A stretch of 18,523 nucleotides of DNA, taken from positions 1-18,523 of the forward strand of contig CAYOLQ010000070.1 of assembly GCA_964404825.1 (NCBI GenBank), in the 5' to 3' direction. The notes under the pieces were generated by a model, which made no database searches, was not told the origin of the DNA, and worked only from the letters and a program-made list of their open reading frames with translations. Source of the stretch: JACJXF01 sp964404825 (lineage in GTDB: Bacteria; Bacteroidota; Bacteroidia; Bacteroidales; GCA-2748055). Positions 7,995 to 16,296 of the stretch are shown one piece after another. A program made the translations under genes and the position numbers. Each line of letters opens with the position of its first letter. Position 1 is the first letter of the stretch.

Positions 7995-9689
7995 TTAATA
8001 CATCTGTAACTTGTGAAGCTTTTTATAAGCTCCGCTTTTAATTTCGAGTAATTCATCATGCTTTCCAACTTCAACGATTCGTCCTTCATCCAGAACAATT
8101 ATCAGGTCGGAATGCTTTACCGTTGAAAGACGGTGAGCAATCACGATCGATGTCCGGTTTTTCATGAGGTTCAGAATTGCTTCCTGCACCAATCTTTCAG
8201 ACTCGGTATCAAGCGAAGAGGTTGCTTCATCAAGAATGAGAATCGGAGGATTTTTTAAAACAGCTCTGGCAATACTTATCCTTTGGCGCTGCCCACCAGA
8301 CATTTTACTCCCTCCTTCACCAACATTAGTATAATAACCGTTCTGTGTTTCCATGATAAAATCATGGGCGTTGGCTACTTTGGCAGCTGCAATCACATCC
8401 TCTTCCCTGGCATCATTCATTCCGAAGGCGATGTTATTAAAAAAGGTATCGTTAAATAAGATTGATTGCTGACTAACAATTCCCATGAGTTTTCGCAAAT
8501 CGTGCAACTTAAAATCCTTAACATTTACACCGTCGATGAGAACTTCACCTGAGGTGACATCAATNNNNNNNNNNNNNNNNNNNNNNNNNNNNNNNNNNNN
8601 NNNNNNNNNNNNNNNNNNNNNNNNNNNNNNNNNNNNNNNNNNNNNNNNNNNNNNNNNNNNNNNNCGGTCACTGGAGGCTAATCCCTTTAAAATATTATAA
8701 TAGGCAGTTGTAACAGACTTAGCAGGATTAATAATCTGGGAAAAAACCACCAGGTAAGTTATGAGAACTGAAGAACTCAAAGTACTATCCTCACCCAAAA
8801 CCATTGCTCCACCGTACCACAGAACAATAACCATCACCATAATTCCCAAAAACTCGCTTATCGGGCTGGCCAGCTGCTGCCTCTGGTAGATTTTCTCCTG
8901 CAAACGGGTAAACATATTGTTCGTGCTCTCGAATCGTGCGCGCATCTTTTCCTCGGCATTAAAAGCCTTTACAATTCGAAGTCCACCAAGGGTTTCTTCA
9001 AAAACTGACATGATTAAACCCAGTTTTTTCTGACCCTGCAATGAAGTGGATCGAAGGGTTTTTCCGATTCTGCCGATTATGAGACCTGCAACGGGTAATA
9101 AAATAAGAACGAAGAGACTAAGTTTCGGACTCATATAAAACAAAGCGGCAAGGTAGGTTACAATCAGAATCGGATCCCTAAAAACCATTTCGAGGGATCT
9201 TACAACTGAAACTTCGATTTCCTGAACATCCTGAGCCATGCGCGACATGATATCGCCTTTGCGTTCTTCTGAAAAAAAGCCGAGCGGAAGAACAAGCACC
9301 TTTTTAAAAACTTTGTTTCTGAGTTCCCTGACAATCCCTGTGCGAATGGGGATCATAAAATACTTTGAATAATAAAGGAAAAGGTTTTTAAAAAGTGATG
9401 TTGCCAGAACCATGATCCCCACAAAAACAAGTGCATGAACTTTTCCCCTGCCAATGATTATCTGGCTAAGGATATAATTAAAGTAATGAACTATTGCATT
9501 TACATTTATTGCAAACTCACCGGGTTGGGTAACCAGATCTGTTTCACCGAATAAAACTTTAAGAAAGGGTGCCACCAGAGCGAGACTAAAGAGGGAAAAA
9601 AATGCCGATAAAAAGACGAAAAATATGCTCAGAAACGCCAATCCTTTGTAGGGTATCAGATATTGGATAATTCTGGAGAGACCTTTCAT
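7995..9689 (-). CDS. MsbA-like ABC exporter (lipid/lipid-linked glycan), interrupted by assembly gap
   Basis: This is a half-size ABC exporter with an N-terminal six-helix membrane domain and a C-terminal ATPase, resembling MsbA-type lipid flippases of Bacteroidetes. The membrane domain begins IIQYLIPYKGLAFLSIFFVF. The coupling region and EETLGGLRIVKAFNAE are intact. The ATPase half shows a Q-loop (GIVSQQSILFNDT), signature MSGGQRQR, Walker B LILDEATSSLD and H-loop IVIAHRLSTV. The Walker A is absent because it lies in the 100-N gap. The ATG at 9689 is chosen over an upstream in-frame GTG at 9731, because relatives start just before the IIQYLIPYKG-like segment. Each subunit should dimerise in the inner membrane. 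The frame happens to stay open across the gap, but the true gap is probably longer. The gene follows purB by 69 bases and precedes the glycosyltransferase by 13. Confidence 0.88.
   Translation of the reverse strand: MKGLSRIIQYLIPYKGLAFLSIFFVFLSAFFSLFSLALVAPFLKVLFGETDLVTQPGEFAINVNAIVHYFNYILSQIIIGRGKVHALVFVGIMVLATSLFKNLFLYYSKYFMIPIRTGIVRELRNKVFKKVLVLPLGFFSEERKGDIMSRMAQDVQEIEVSVVRSLEMVFRDPILIVTYLAALFYMSPKLSLFVLILLPVAGLIIGRIGKTLRSTSLQGQKKLGLIMSVFEETLGGLRIVKAFNAEEKMRARFESTNNMFTRLQEKIYQRQQLASPISEFLGIMVMVIVLWYGGAMVLGEDSTLSSSVLITYLVVFSQIINPAKSVTTAYYNILKGLASSDXXXXXXXXXXXXXXXXXXXXXXXXXXXXXXXXXXIDVTSGEVLIDGVNVKDFKLHDLRKLMGIVSQQSILFNDTFFNNIAFGMNDAREEDVIAAAKVANAHDFIMETQNGYYTNVGEGGSKMSGGQRQRISIARAVLKNPPILILDEATSSLDTESERLVQEAILNLMKNRTSIVIAHRLSTVKHSDLIIVLDEGRIVEVGKHDELLEIKSGAYKKLHKLQMY
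8565..8664. other. Assembly gap, 100 N
   Basis: Exactly 100 undetermined bases interrupt the ABC exporter gene, the usual placeholder for a scaffold gap of unknown size. Both flanks encode adjoining parts of the same protein: ILKGLASSD on the N-terminal side and DVTSGEVLIDG on the C-terminal side. The join is therefore correct in order and orientation. The missing part should include the membrane-to-ATPase linker and the Walker A. Confidence 0.98.
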
Positions 9690-9758
9690 TATAGCGCTTC
9701 TAATTCTATTCTGATTCAACAAATAATGCACAAACTAAATGAAAAACAATGGATTTTC

Positions 9759-11102
9759 TTACAATCCGGTATAGTTTTTTGGTGTAATAATCTTTAATTC
9801 CTCTTTTACAGCCTGCCTGAGTTCAAGATGATCGATAAAGTCGTGAATTGCCTGCTTATCAATTTGCTTATTGGTGCGCGTGAGGGCCAGTAAGGCTTCA
9901 TAGGGTTTTGGATAGCCTTCTCTGCGTAAAATTGTTTGAATTGCTTCAGCAACCACAGCCCAGTTATTCTCAAGATCTGCAGAAATTTTATCTTCATTAA
10001 TCAGCAATTTACTGATGCCTTTTTCAAGGGATTTAAAAGCCAGCAATGAATGGGCCAATGGAACACCAATATTCCGGATTACCGTGGAATCAGTAAGATC
10101 CCTTTGTAACCTTGAAACGGGCAATTTGGAGGAAAGATGGTGAAATACGGCATTTGCAATACCAAAATTTCCTTCGGCATTTTCAAAATCGATAGGGTTT
10201 ACTTTATGGGGCATTGCAGAAGATCCAATCTCACCCTGCTTAATTTTCTGCTTGAAATAATCCATGGAGATATACGTCCACATATCCTTGCTGAAATCGA
10301 GAAGTATATTATTTATCCTTGCCAGGGCATCGCAAAGGGCCGCAAGATTATCGTAATGTTCAATCTGAGTGGTTGTTTGGGATCGATCCAGTTTAAGCAC
10401 ATCATTTACAAAATGGTTACTGAATTTAACCCAGTCAAATGCCGGATAAGCTACCACATGCGCATTTAAATTTCCGGTAGCTCCACCGAATTTAGCTGAA
10501 AAGGGAATAGTTCGTGCCTGAACAAGCTGTTTTTTAATCCGTTCTGAAAAAACCAGTATTTCTTTTCCGAGGCGCGTTGGAGAAGCCGGCTGTCCGTGCG
10601 TTCTGGCAAGCATGGGTATATCTTTCCAACCGGCAGAAAGTTCATCCAGTTTTACAATAATGGATTCCAATTCCGGAAAATAGACTTCTTCCAAGGCATC
10701 TTTAAGGGAGGCAGGAACGGCTGTGTTATTAATATCCTGAGAGGTTAAACCGAAATGGATGAATTCTTTGTAATCCTGCAGACCGAGTTCGTCAAATTTA
10801 TCTTTCAGAAAATACTCGATTGCTTTAACATCGTGATTGGTAGTCTTTTCTATCTCTTTGATTTTGAGCGCGTCCAAATGTGAAAAACCGGTATGAATTT
10901 CCCGCAATTTTTTAAAAAGTACTTCCCCGGGATTTTTGAGGCCTGTTATGCCTGAGTCGATAAGGCAAATGAAATATTCAATTTCTACCCAGAGCCTGTA
11001 TCGTATAAGTCCATATTCAGAAAAAAACCGGGCAAGATCCTCAGTCTTCGATCGGTACCTGCCATCAACCGGAGAAATTGCTGTTAAATTATCGAGGTTC
11101 AT
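9759..11102 (-). CDS. purB: Adenylosuccinate lyase
   Basis: PurB catalyses two fumarate-releasing steps of purine synthesis: SAICAR to AICAR, and adenylosuccinate to AMP. At 447 aa it is close to the E. coli-type enzyme. The N-terminus MNLDNLTAISPVDGRY is diagnostic. ARTHGQPASPTRLGKE (166-181) carries catalytic His169, and GSSAMPHKVNPIDFENAEGN (293-312) is the fumarase/aspartase superfamily signature with catalytic Ser295. TSQDINNTA (120-128) is the third conserved region. The start is the ATG at 11102, with a -7 promoter box 20 bases upstream. It is the first gene of the leftward run and diverges from mqnA. Confidence 0.97.
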   Translation of the reverse strand: MNLDNLTAISPVDGRYRSKTEDLARFFSEYGLIRYRLWVEIEYFICLIDSGITGLKNPGEVLFKKLREIHTGFSHLDALKIKEIEKTTNHDVKAIEYFLKDKFDELGLQDYKEFIHFGLTSQDINNTAVPASLKDALEEVYFPELESIIVKLDELSAGWKDIPMLARTHGQPASPTRLGKEILVFSERIKKQLVQARTIPFSAKFGGATGNLNAHVVAYPAFDWVKFSNHFVNDVLKLDRSQTTTQIEHYDNLAALCDALARINNILLDFSKDMWTYISMDYFKQKIKQGEIGSSAMPHKVNPIDFENAEGNFGIANAVFHHLSSKLPVSRLQRDLTDSTVIRNIGVPLAHSLLAFKSLEKGISKLLINEDKISADLENNWAVVAEAIQTILRREGYPKPYEALLALTRTNKQIDKQAIHDFIDHLELRQAVKEELKIITPKNYTGL

Positions 11103-11121
11103 ACTTTTTATATTTGCATAA

Positions 11122-11129
11122 CAAAGTTA
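11122..11129 (-). promoter_or_regulatory. Candidate -7 promoter box for purB
   Basis: On the minus strand TAACTTTG matches the Bacteroidetes TAnnTTTG box exactly. It lies 20 bases before the purB start, leaving room for a short leader. No clear TTG is present at -33. Confidence 0.45.
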
Positions 11130-11223
11130 AGAGTTTTTTTTGAGTGGGGAGAATGTGTTACTAAATGAAGGAAATAATTCAAAACGAATTCATATTTTCG
11201 TAGACTAATTCTGAAGGTTTCCT

Positions 11224-11988
11224 ATGAACAAGATAAAAGTTTCTGCTGTAAAATACACAAATTCCATCCCATTTATATACGGTTTACAGAATTACTCCCT
11301 CCAAAATGAGATTGTATTAAGTCTTGACACTCCATCCGATTGCTACAGCAAGCTTCTTTCAGGAAAAGCAGATATCGGGCTAGTTCCTGTAGTAATAAAA
11401 AATGAAATACCCGGGGTTTTTCAGGTCTCGGAATATGGTATCGGTGCAAACGGAAATGTTTTGTCGGTAATACTTGCATCCGCCTCTCCCCTTTCCGAAA
11501 TAACTAAAATTGTTCTCGATTACCAGTCAAGAACTTCGGTAATGCTAACCCGGTTGTTATGCAGGGATTTCTGGAAAATTAATCCGGTTTTCGTTGATGC
11601 ACATCCGGGGTTTGAGGATGAAGATTTCAATACCGGTGAAGCTCGGCTAATCATCGGAGACCGGGCGTTTCACTTTCATCATCAGAAGGAATTTTTTGTT
11701 ACCGATTTGGCCGGTGAATGGACAAAATATACAGGATTGCCTTTCCTTTTTGCTTTCTGGGGATCGGTAATGCCATTATCACCGGGATTTGGGAAGAAAT
11801 TTAACGAAGCTCTCAACTTTGGTATTACTCATAAAGTGCGTCTTGCGAAGGAAATGGCTTCCCAACCTCAATTCAAAACGATAGACCTCCCCTCCTATCT
11901 GAACGAGAATATTATTCATGAAATCAACCCATCTATGCAGGAAGGAATGAATTTATTCTTACATTTAATTCGTGATTTTCCAAAATAA
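11224..11988 (+). CDS. mqnA: Chorismate dehydratase, futalosine menaquinone pathway
   Basis: MqnA converts chorismate to 3-[(1-carboxyvinyl)oxy]benzoate, the entry step of the futalosine route to menaquinone. The 254-aa protein has the family start KVSAVKYTNSIPFIYGL, the KADIGLVPVV segment (48-57), ARLIIGDRAFHF and WTKYTGLPFLFAFWGS, all typical of the two-lobed MqnA/MqnD periplasmic-binding-protein-like fold. No signal peptide is present, as expected for a cytoplasmic enzyme. The start is the ATG at 11224, with no Shine-Dalgarno. The nfeD gene follows after only 3 bases, so the two are co-transcribed. Other mqn genes are not in the window. MqnD is the main alternative in this superfamily, but the N-terminal SAVxYTNSxPF block favours MqnA. 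Confidence 0.88.
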   Translation: MNKIKVSAVKYTNSIPFIYGLQNYSLQNEIVLSLDTPSDCYSKLLSGKADIGLVPVVIKNEIPGVFQVSEYGIGANGNVLSVILASASPLSEITKIVLDYQSRTSVMLTRLLCRDFWKINPVFVDAHPGFEDEDFNTGEARLIIGDRAFHFHHQKEFFVTDLAGEWTKYTGLPFLFAFWGSVMPLSPGFGKKFNEALNFGITHKVRLAKEMASQPQFKTIDLPSYLNENIIHEINPSMQEGMNLFLHLIRDFPK

Positions 11989-11991
11989 AAA

Positions 11992-13413
11992 ATGATTATG
12001 AAAAATCCTTCGATGGTCATGAAATATCTGTTTTTACTGATATCCATACTCCTTTTTGTTTCTGCAGGAGAAATTAATAATGACGAGAAACCCGGGATCG
12101 TTGTATATAAATTCAGAATAGACGATCAGATAGCAAAACCAATGTGGAGGATTACCCAGAAGAGTTTTGCAGAAGCAGAGCGGCTAAAGGCTGATATTAT
12201 TCTTATTCAGATGAATACCTATGGTGGGCTGGTTGATGTAGCCGACAGTATCCGTACAAAAATCCTGAACAGCAGAATTCCCGTATATATTTTCATTGAC
12301 GATAATGCTGCATCTGCCGGAGCCCTTATTTCTATTGCATGCGACAGCATTTATATGCGGGCCGGCGGAAAGATGGGAGCTGCAACAGTTGTTAATCAGA
12401 CCGGTGAGCAGGTTCCGGATAAATACCAGTCGTATATGCGGGCTACGATGCGCGCTACTGCCGAGGCCCATGGAAAAGACACCATTATATCCGGATCCGA
12501 TACGCTGATCAAATGGAAGCGCGATCCCCACATTGCCGAAGCCATGGTTGACCCCTCTATGGTTGTCCCGGAGATAAGCGATAGTGGCAAGGTTCTGACC
12601 TTTACCGCTGAAGAGGCTGTTAAATACGGGTTTTGCGAAGGGATCGTAACCAGTGCAGCTGATATCATGGAAAAAGCAGGATTTGATAACTATGAGATTA
12701 TAGAGTTTACACCCACAACCCTGGATATCATTATAAATTTCCTCCTCAATCCGGTTATACACAGTTTGCTTATCATGCTGATTATCGGTGGAATCTATTT
12801 TGAGCTTCAGACACCAGGCATCGGATTTCCGCTTGCTGCCGCTGCAGTTGGAGCAGTTCTCTATTTTGCCCCGTTGTATCTGGAGGGATTGGCAGAGAAC
12901 TGGGAAATCCTTGTTTTTATCCTCGGTTTAATTCTGCTTGCTGTAGAGATTTTCGCACTTCCGGGATTCGGGGTTGCCGGTATTGCCGGTATTATTATGA
13001 TGGTATCAGGACTTACAATGGCAATGGTTGATAATCTTGTATTCGACGGAGGCGATATACCTCTTGCAATAAACACAGTAATGAAAGCATTGATGATTGT
13101 TATACTTTCAGTGCTCTTTGCAGTCGTTGCGTCTATTTATTTTGGACGTAAACTTATTACGTCAAAGGCATTTCCCGGAATTGCATTAACCGAAACACAA
13201 CAAAAGGAAGACGGGTTCACAAGTGCTGACCTTTCAGAAAATCAACTTGTGGGTCTTGAAGGAACTGCATATACAGTACTCCGTCCTTCGGGAAAAGTAG
13301 AAATAGGCAAAGAAATCTATGATGCCAAATCCGAAAACGGGTTTATTGAAAAAGGTTCAAAAGTAATTGTTGTCCGTTTCGAAACCGGTCAGCTTTATGT
13401 AGAAGAAAAATGA
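11992..13413 (+). CDS. nfeD: NfeD long-form, membrane-bound ClpP-class serine protease
   Basis: Long NfeD proteins join a ClpP-like serine protease to a multi-helix membrane part and an OB-fold domain, and are linked to membrane quality control. Residues 9-26 are a signal peptide or anchor. The protease domain spans about 35-235, with NTYGGLVDVAD (75-85) and nucleophile Ser108 in NAASAGALIS. Lys144 is a plausible dyad partner, by comparison with the archaeal 1510-N protease. About five membrane helices lie between 250 and 385, including the LQTPGIGFP turn. A soluble OB-like domain closes the 473-aa protein (about 410-473, VGLEGTAYTVLRPSGKVEI). The ATG at 11992 is 3 bases after the mqnA stop, and MIM offers a second start at 11998. 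The stop overlaps the next start by 4 bases (ATGA). The usual stomatin/flotillin partner is not present here. Confidence 0.92.
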   Translation: MIMKNPSMVMKYLFLLISILLFVSAGEINNDEKPGIVVYKFRIDDQIAKPMWRITQKSFAEAERLKADIILIQMNTYGGLVDVADSIRTKILNSRIPVYIFIDDNAASAGALISIACDSIYMRAGGKMGAATVVNQTGEQVPDKYQSYMRATMRATAEAHGKDTIISGSDTLIKWKRDPHIAEAMVDPSMVVPEISDSGKVLTFTAEEAVKYGFCEGIVTSAADIMEKAGFDNYEIIEFTPTTLDIIINFLLNPVIHSLLIMLIIGGIYFELQTPGIGFPLAAAAVGAVLYFAPLYLEGLAENWEILVFILGLILLAVEIFALPGFGVAGIAGIIMMVSGLTMAMVDNLVFDGGDIPLAINTVMKALMIVILSVLFAVVASIYFGRKLITSKAFPGIALTETQQKEDGFTSADLSENQLVGLEGTAYTVLRPSGKVEIGKEIYDAKSENGFIEKGSKVIVVRFETGQLYVEEK

Positions 13414-13868
13414 CAGATGATAAAATTATAACCAGAGACTACGTATCCACCGACTATCCCCAGCTGTTAAAACTCTGGAAGGAAACGGGTATAGGCAATC
13501 CTGAACGGGGGGATAATGAGAAAGTTATCCGGAATTGTCTCAAAATTGGAGGTAAACTTCTGATAATGGAAGATACCGGGGCTGGAATGATAATTGGATC
13601 CTGCTGGATTACGTTCGACGGAAGAAGAATGCACCTTCATCACTTTGCAATAAAACCAGCATATCAGGGGAAAGGGCTTGGAATGCGGCTAGGTCAGGAA
13701 ACCATTGAATACCTGAAAAAAGCAGGTTACCAGATTAAACTGGAGGTACATAAGGATAATGCCATTGCCCGACGGTTGTATAAAAAGCTCGGTTTTTTTG
13801 TATATAACAATTATGATATTTTTATGATTCGGGATATCCAGGGAAATTCCTGGCACGATAATTCCTGA
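13410..13868 (+). CDS. GNAT family N-acetyltransferase
   Basis: A 152-aa protein with the GNAT fold, which transfers acetyl from acetyl-CoA to an amine. Motif A is clear: FAIKPAYQGKGLGMRL, with the pyrophosphate-binding QGKGLG at 86-91. The C-terminal part LEVHKDNAIARRLYKKLGF (111-129) is motif B. The acceptor cannot be deduced. The start codon overlaps the nfeD stop (ATGA), so the two are translationally coupled. It is the last gene of the mqnA run. Confidence 0.88.
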   Translation: MTDDKIITRDYVSTDYPQLLKLWKETGIGNPERGDNEKVIRNCLKIGGKLLIMEDTGAGMIIGSCWITFDGRRMHLHHFAIKPAYQGKGLGMRLGQETIEYLKKAGYQIKLEVHKDNAIARRLYKKLGFFVYNNYDIFMIRDIQGNSWHDNS

Positions 13869-14031
13869 CGGAACACTCCCGGTATTTCTCTCCACTGCCA
13901 TTTTTGCCAGCCAAATGGAACAGGGTGGAATTAACTGGCGGAATAATTGTACAAAACAGCAATCAGTTCATGCAGGATTATTGAACAATTTTTAATCAGG
14001 GAAGTTATAAGTTCTATACTCCCATGTAAAA

Positions 14032-14673
14032 ATGAAGAAATTAGTATTTACCCTTTTTCTTGTCATTCCTGGTGTATTTCTGTCGGCACAGAAATATGTT
14101 GATAAAAAAGTATGGAACCGCTGGGATTCATTAATCATAGCTAATGCGAATACTGCAGTTTCAGCTGATTATCTGAGCACTGAGGAAAAACTGGTGATCT
14201 TGCTCACAAACCTTGCAAGAACCGACGGACAGCTTTTTTCCGAAACATTTCTCGACACCTACCTTGTAGGTGAGGAAAAAACCAAATATACCAAATCACT
14301 TTACAGGGATTTGAAACCGGTTAAAAATCTCCCCCTGCTTTACCCTGAAAAGGATTTATATAGTGTGGCAAAAGGTCATGCCGAAAAAACCGGTAAAAAC
14401 GGACAGGTTGGACATCAGCGATTTGAAGCCCGGTTCAAACCACTAATGAAAAAATACAACAGCGTTGCGGAAAATTGTGCCTACGGTTATGATAAGTCCA
14501 TTGACATTGTTATAAAACTGTTGATTGACGAGGATATTTCCAATCTTGGACACCGTGTAAATATGCTTAGCCCCGATTACGACTCTATAGGTGTTTCAAT
14601 ACAACCGCATAAAAGCTACCGGTATAACTGTGTAATGGATTTTGGCAGGATTACAGTTGAAAGAGAAAAGTAA
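14032..14673 (+). CDS. Secreted CAP-domain (SCP/PR-1-like) protein
   Basis: Residues 1-19 are a Sec signal peptide (cleavage near LSA-Q), so the 213-aa protein is exported. The CAP fold is shown by the paired histidines and acid typical of the family: His116 in AKGHAEKTG, Glu147 in SVAENCAYG, and His174 in NLGHRVNMLSPDYDSIGVS. These line a cleft that in some members binds metal. Bacterial CAP proteins have poorly defined roles, and I infer none here. The gene stands alone, with about 160-base spacers on both sides; I see no recognisable promoter or strong terminator in either the upstream spacer 13869-14031 or its 3' end. Confidence 0.85.
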   Translation: MKKLVFTLFLVIPGVFLSAQKYVDKKVWNRWDSLIIANANTAVSADYLSTEEKLVILLTNLARTDGQLFSETFLDTYLVGEEKTKYTKSLYRDLKPVKNLPLLYPEKDLYSVAKGHAEKTGKNGQVGHQRFEARFKPLMKKYNSVAENCAYGYDKSIDIVIKLLIDEDISNLGHRVNMLSPDYDSIGVSIQPHKSYRYNCVMDFGRITVEREK

Positions 14674-14834
14674 TCTGTCATAAACAATCTTTGTCCCCAA
14701 TCAGAATTAGATTTTGATGTCTGAAAGTGGGTTTTAGCAACAGAATCGCGAAAAATTAACTTACTACCTCCTTCAATTTCCAGTTAACTTGTTAACATTT
14801 TTTTCATAGCTTTACGTTGAATTAAAGCTATACT
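14674..14834. promoter_or_regulatory. pyk upstream region with stacked inverted repeats
   Basis: The 161-base spacer has no gene. Near its middle, 14700-14718 can form an A-T-rich 8-pair stem with a 3-base loop and one G-T pair; no T-run follows, so a terminator for the CAP gene is doubtful. Closer to pyk, GTTAAC-TT-GTTAAC at 14783-14796 is a perfect inverted (and direct) repeat. The one-mismatch -7 box TAGCTTTA at 14807-14814 comes next. The longer palindrome in front of the pyk start is listed separately. Confidence 0.4.
14806..14831 (+). promoter_or_regulatory. Perfect 9-bp inverted repeat in pyk leader
   Basis: ATAGCTTTA (14806-14814) and its exact reverse complement TAAAGCTAT (14823-14831) flank an 8-base spacer and end three bases before the pyk start codon. 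The left arm contains TAGCTTTA, one base off the Bacteroidetes -7 box. If that box is the promoter, the repeat is better read as a DNA operator across the promoter and start site. If transcription starts further upstream, it could fold as an RNA hairpin over the ribosome-binding region. Confidence 0.5.
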
Positions 14835-16262
14835 ATGAGACATGAACGCTCCCATACCAAAGTAATTGCCACACTTGGACCTGCCTCACAGGATAAAAAT
14901 GTGTTACGGCAGATGTTTGAAGAAGGAATTGATGTTTGCCGTTTGAATTTTTCTCACGGTTCTCATGAAGATCATCTTAAAAATATACTTACCATACGCG
15001 AATTAAATGCTGAGCTTGATGCAAATGTTGCGATCCTTGCCGACCTGCAGGGACCGAAACTCCGGATCGGTGTAATGCAGAATAACGGTGCAGAACTTAT
15101 TAACGGCAGAGAGTTTAAACTGGTATCGGAGAAATGCGAAGGAACTGCTGAAAAGGCATATATGAGCTATGAATTATTGCCAAAAGATGTAAAAGTTGGA
15201 GAAATAATCCTCATAGACGATGGTAAAATTAAACTCGAAGTTATTGCCAGCAATTTAAAAGATACAGTTACAACCAGAGTTATTTACGGTGGATTTCTGT
15301 CTTCTAAAAAAGGTGTTAACCTACCCAACACAAAAGTTTCCCTGCCCAGCCTCACTGAAAAAGATATTGAAGATGCTCTTTTTGCGCTGGAACATAATGT
15401 CGACTGGATAGCTCTTTCCTTTGTCAGGTCGGTAAACGACATAATTGACCTTAAAAAACTTATAAAACAAAGCCGCAAAAGCACACGGATAGTGGCAAAA
15501 ATTGAAAAGCCTGAGGCCATTGATGAGATCGACCAGATTATCGATATGACCGATGCCATAATGGTTGCAAGAGGAGATTTGGGTGTCGAGGTTGATTTCG
15601 ACAGGGTTCCCATGCTACAAAAGCAGATTGTTGAAAAATGTATCATGCAATCCAAACCGGTAATTATTGCAACGCAAATGATGGAAAGTATGATTACCAA
15701 TTTCCGTCCCACAAGGGCTGAAGCTACCGACGTAGCCAATGCTGTACTGGATGGTGCAGATACACTTATGCTCAGCGGAGAGACATCCACAGGTAAGTTT
15801 CCGGTGGGAGTAATTCAATCCATGCAAAAAATTATTGACTGGACAGAAGGTAACGGATTCAAATATTTCAGAAACCATCCGCCAAAAGATTTCTCCCTCA
15901 CCTTTTTACCAGATTCTATATGCTATAATGCCTGCACTATGGCTGAACAGACCCAGGCCAAAGCAATTCTTACATTTACACATTCAGGGTATACTGCGTT
16001 CCGCATTGCTTCCTATCGTCCGAAAGCCAACATTTTTGCTTTTACGGTAAATAAAAGTCTTTTGCCCGTTCTGAGTCTTGTTTGGGGAGTCAGGGCATTC
16101 GAATCAACCCAATACCAGACCATGGAGGAATATATTAATTCTTCGATTCAATTTCTCAAAGAAAAAAATCTGATTAAACCGGGGGATGTAATCGTAAGCG
16201 TTGGAAGTATGCCACTTCTGGAAAGAGGGAAAACAAATATGCTGAAACTGACATATATCTAA
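14835..16262 (+). CDS. pyk: Pyruvate kinase
   Basis: Pyruvate kinase makes pyruvate and ATP from phosphoenolpyruvate and ADP, the last glycolytic step. The 475-aa length is normal for bacterial enzymes. HTKVIATLGPAS opens the barrel; CRLNFSHGSHEDH (35-47) and ILADLQGPKLRIG (67-79) are the N-terminal conserved blocks. The B domain lies at about 80-165. The active-site signature IVAKIEKPEAIDEIDQI carries Lys222 and metal ligand Glu224, with a second metal ligand Asp248 in VARGDLGVEV. MLSGETSTGKFPV (312-324) is also diagnostic. The C-terminal domain runs from about 345. The start is the ATG at 14835; the inverted repeat just upstream suggests controlled expression. The HD-domain gene follows after 34 bases and is probably co-transcribed. 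Confidence 0.97.
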   Translation: MRHERSHTKVIATLGPASQDKNVLRQMFEEGIDVCRLNFSHGSHEDHLKNILTIRELNAELDANVAILADLQGPKLRIGVMQNNGAELINGREFKLVSEKCEGTAEKAYMSYELLPKDVKVGEIILIDDGKIKLEVIASNLKDTVTTRVIYGGFLSSKKGVNLPNTKVSLPSLTEKDIEDALFALEHNVDWIALSFVRSVNDIIDLKKLIKQSRKSTRIVAKIEKPEAIDEIDQIIDMTDAIMVARGDLGVEVDFDRVPMLQKQIVEKCIMQSKPVIIATQMMESMITNFRPTRAEATDVANAVLDGADTLMLSGETSTGKFPVGVIQSMQKIIDWTEGNGFKYFRNHPPKDFSLTFLPDSICYNACTMAEQTQAKAILTFTHSGYTAFRIASYRPKANIFAFTVNKSLLPVLSLVWGVRAFESTQYQTMEEYINSSIQFLKEKNLIKPGDVIVSVGSMPLLERGKTNMLKLTYI

Positions 16263-16296
16263 ACGGTCGTGCAGTATCGAAAAAATTCAGAAACTG

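Noticed and set aside
12184..12762. Minus-strand open frame of 192 codons
   Set aside because: It is antisense to the conserved NfeD protease domain and has no recognisable motif, so it is a shadow of that gene.
14700..14718. A-T-rich 8-pair stem as terminator of the CAP gene
   Set aside because: The stem is weak, contains a G-T pair and is not followed by a T-run.
15284..15790. Minus-strand open frame of 168 codons
   Set aside because: Antisense to the best conserved part of pyruvate kinase, with a Ser/Ile-rich composition typical of antisense frames.
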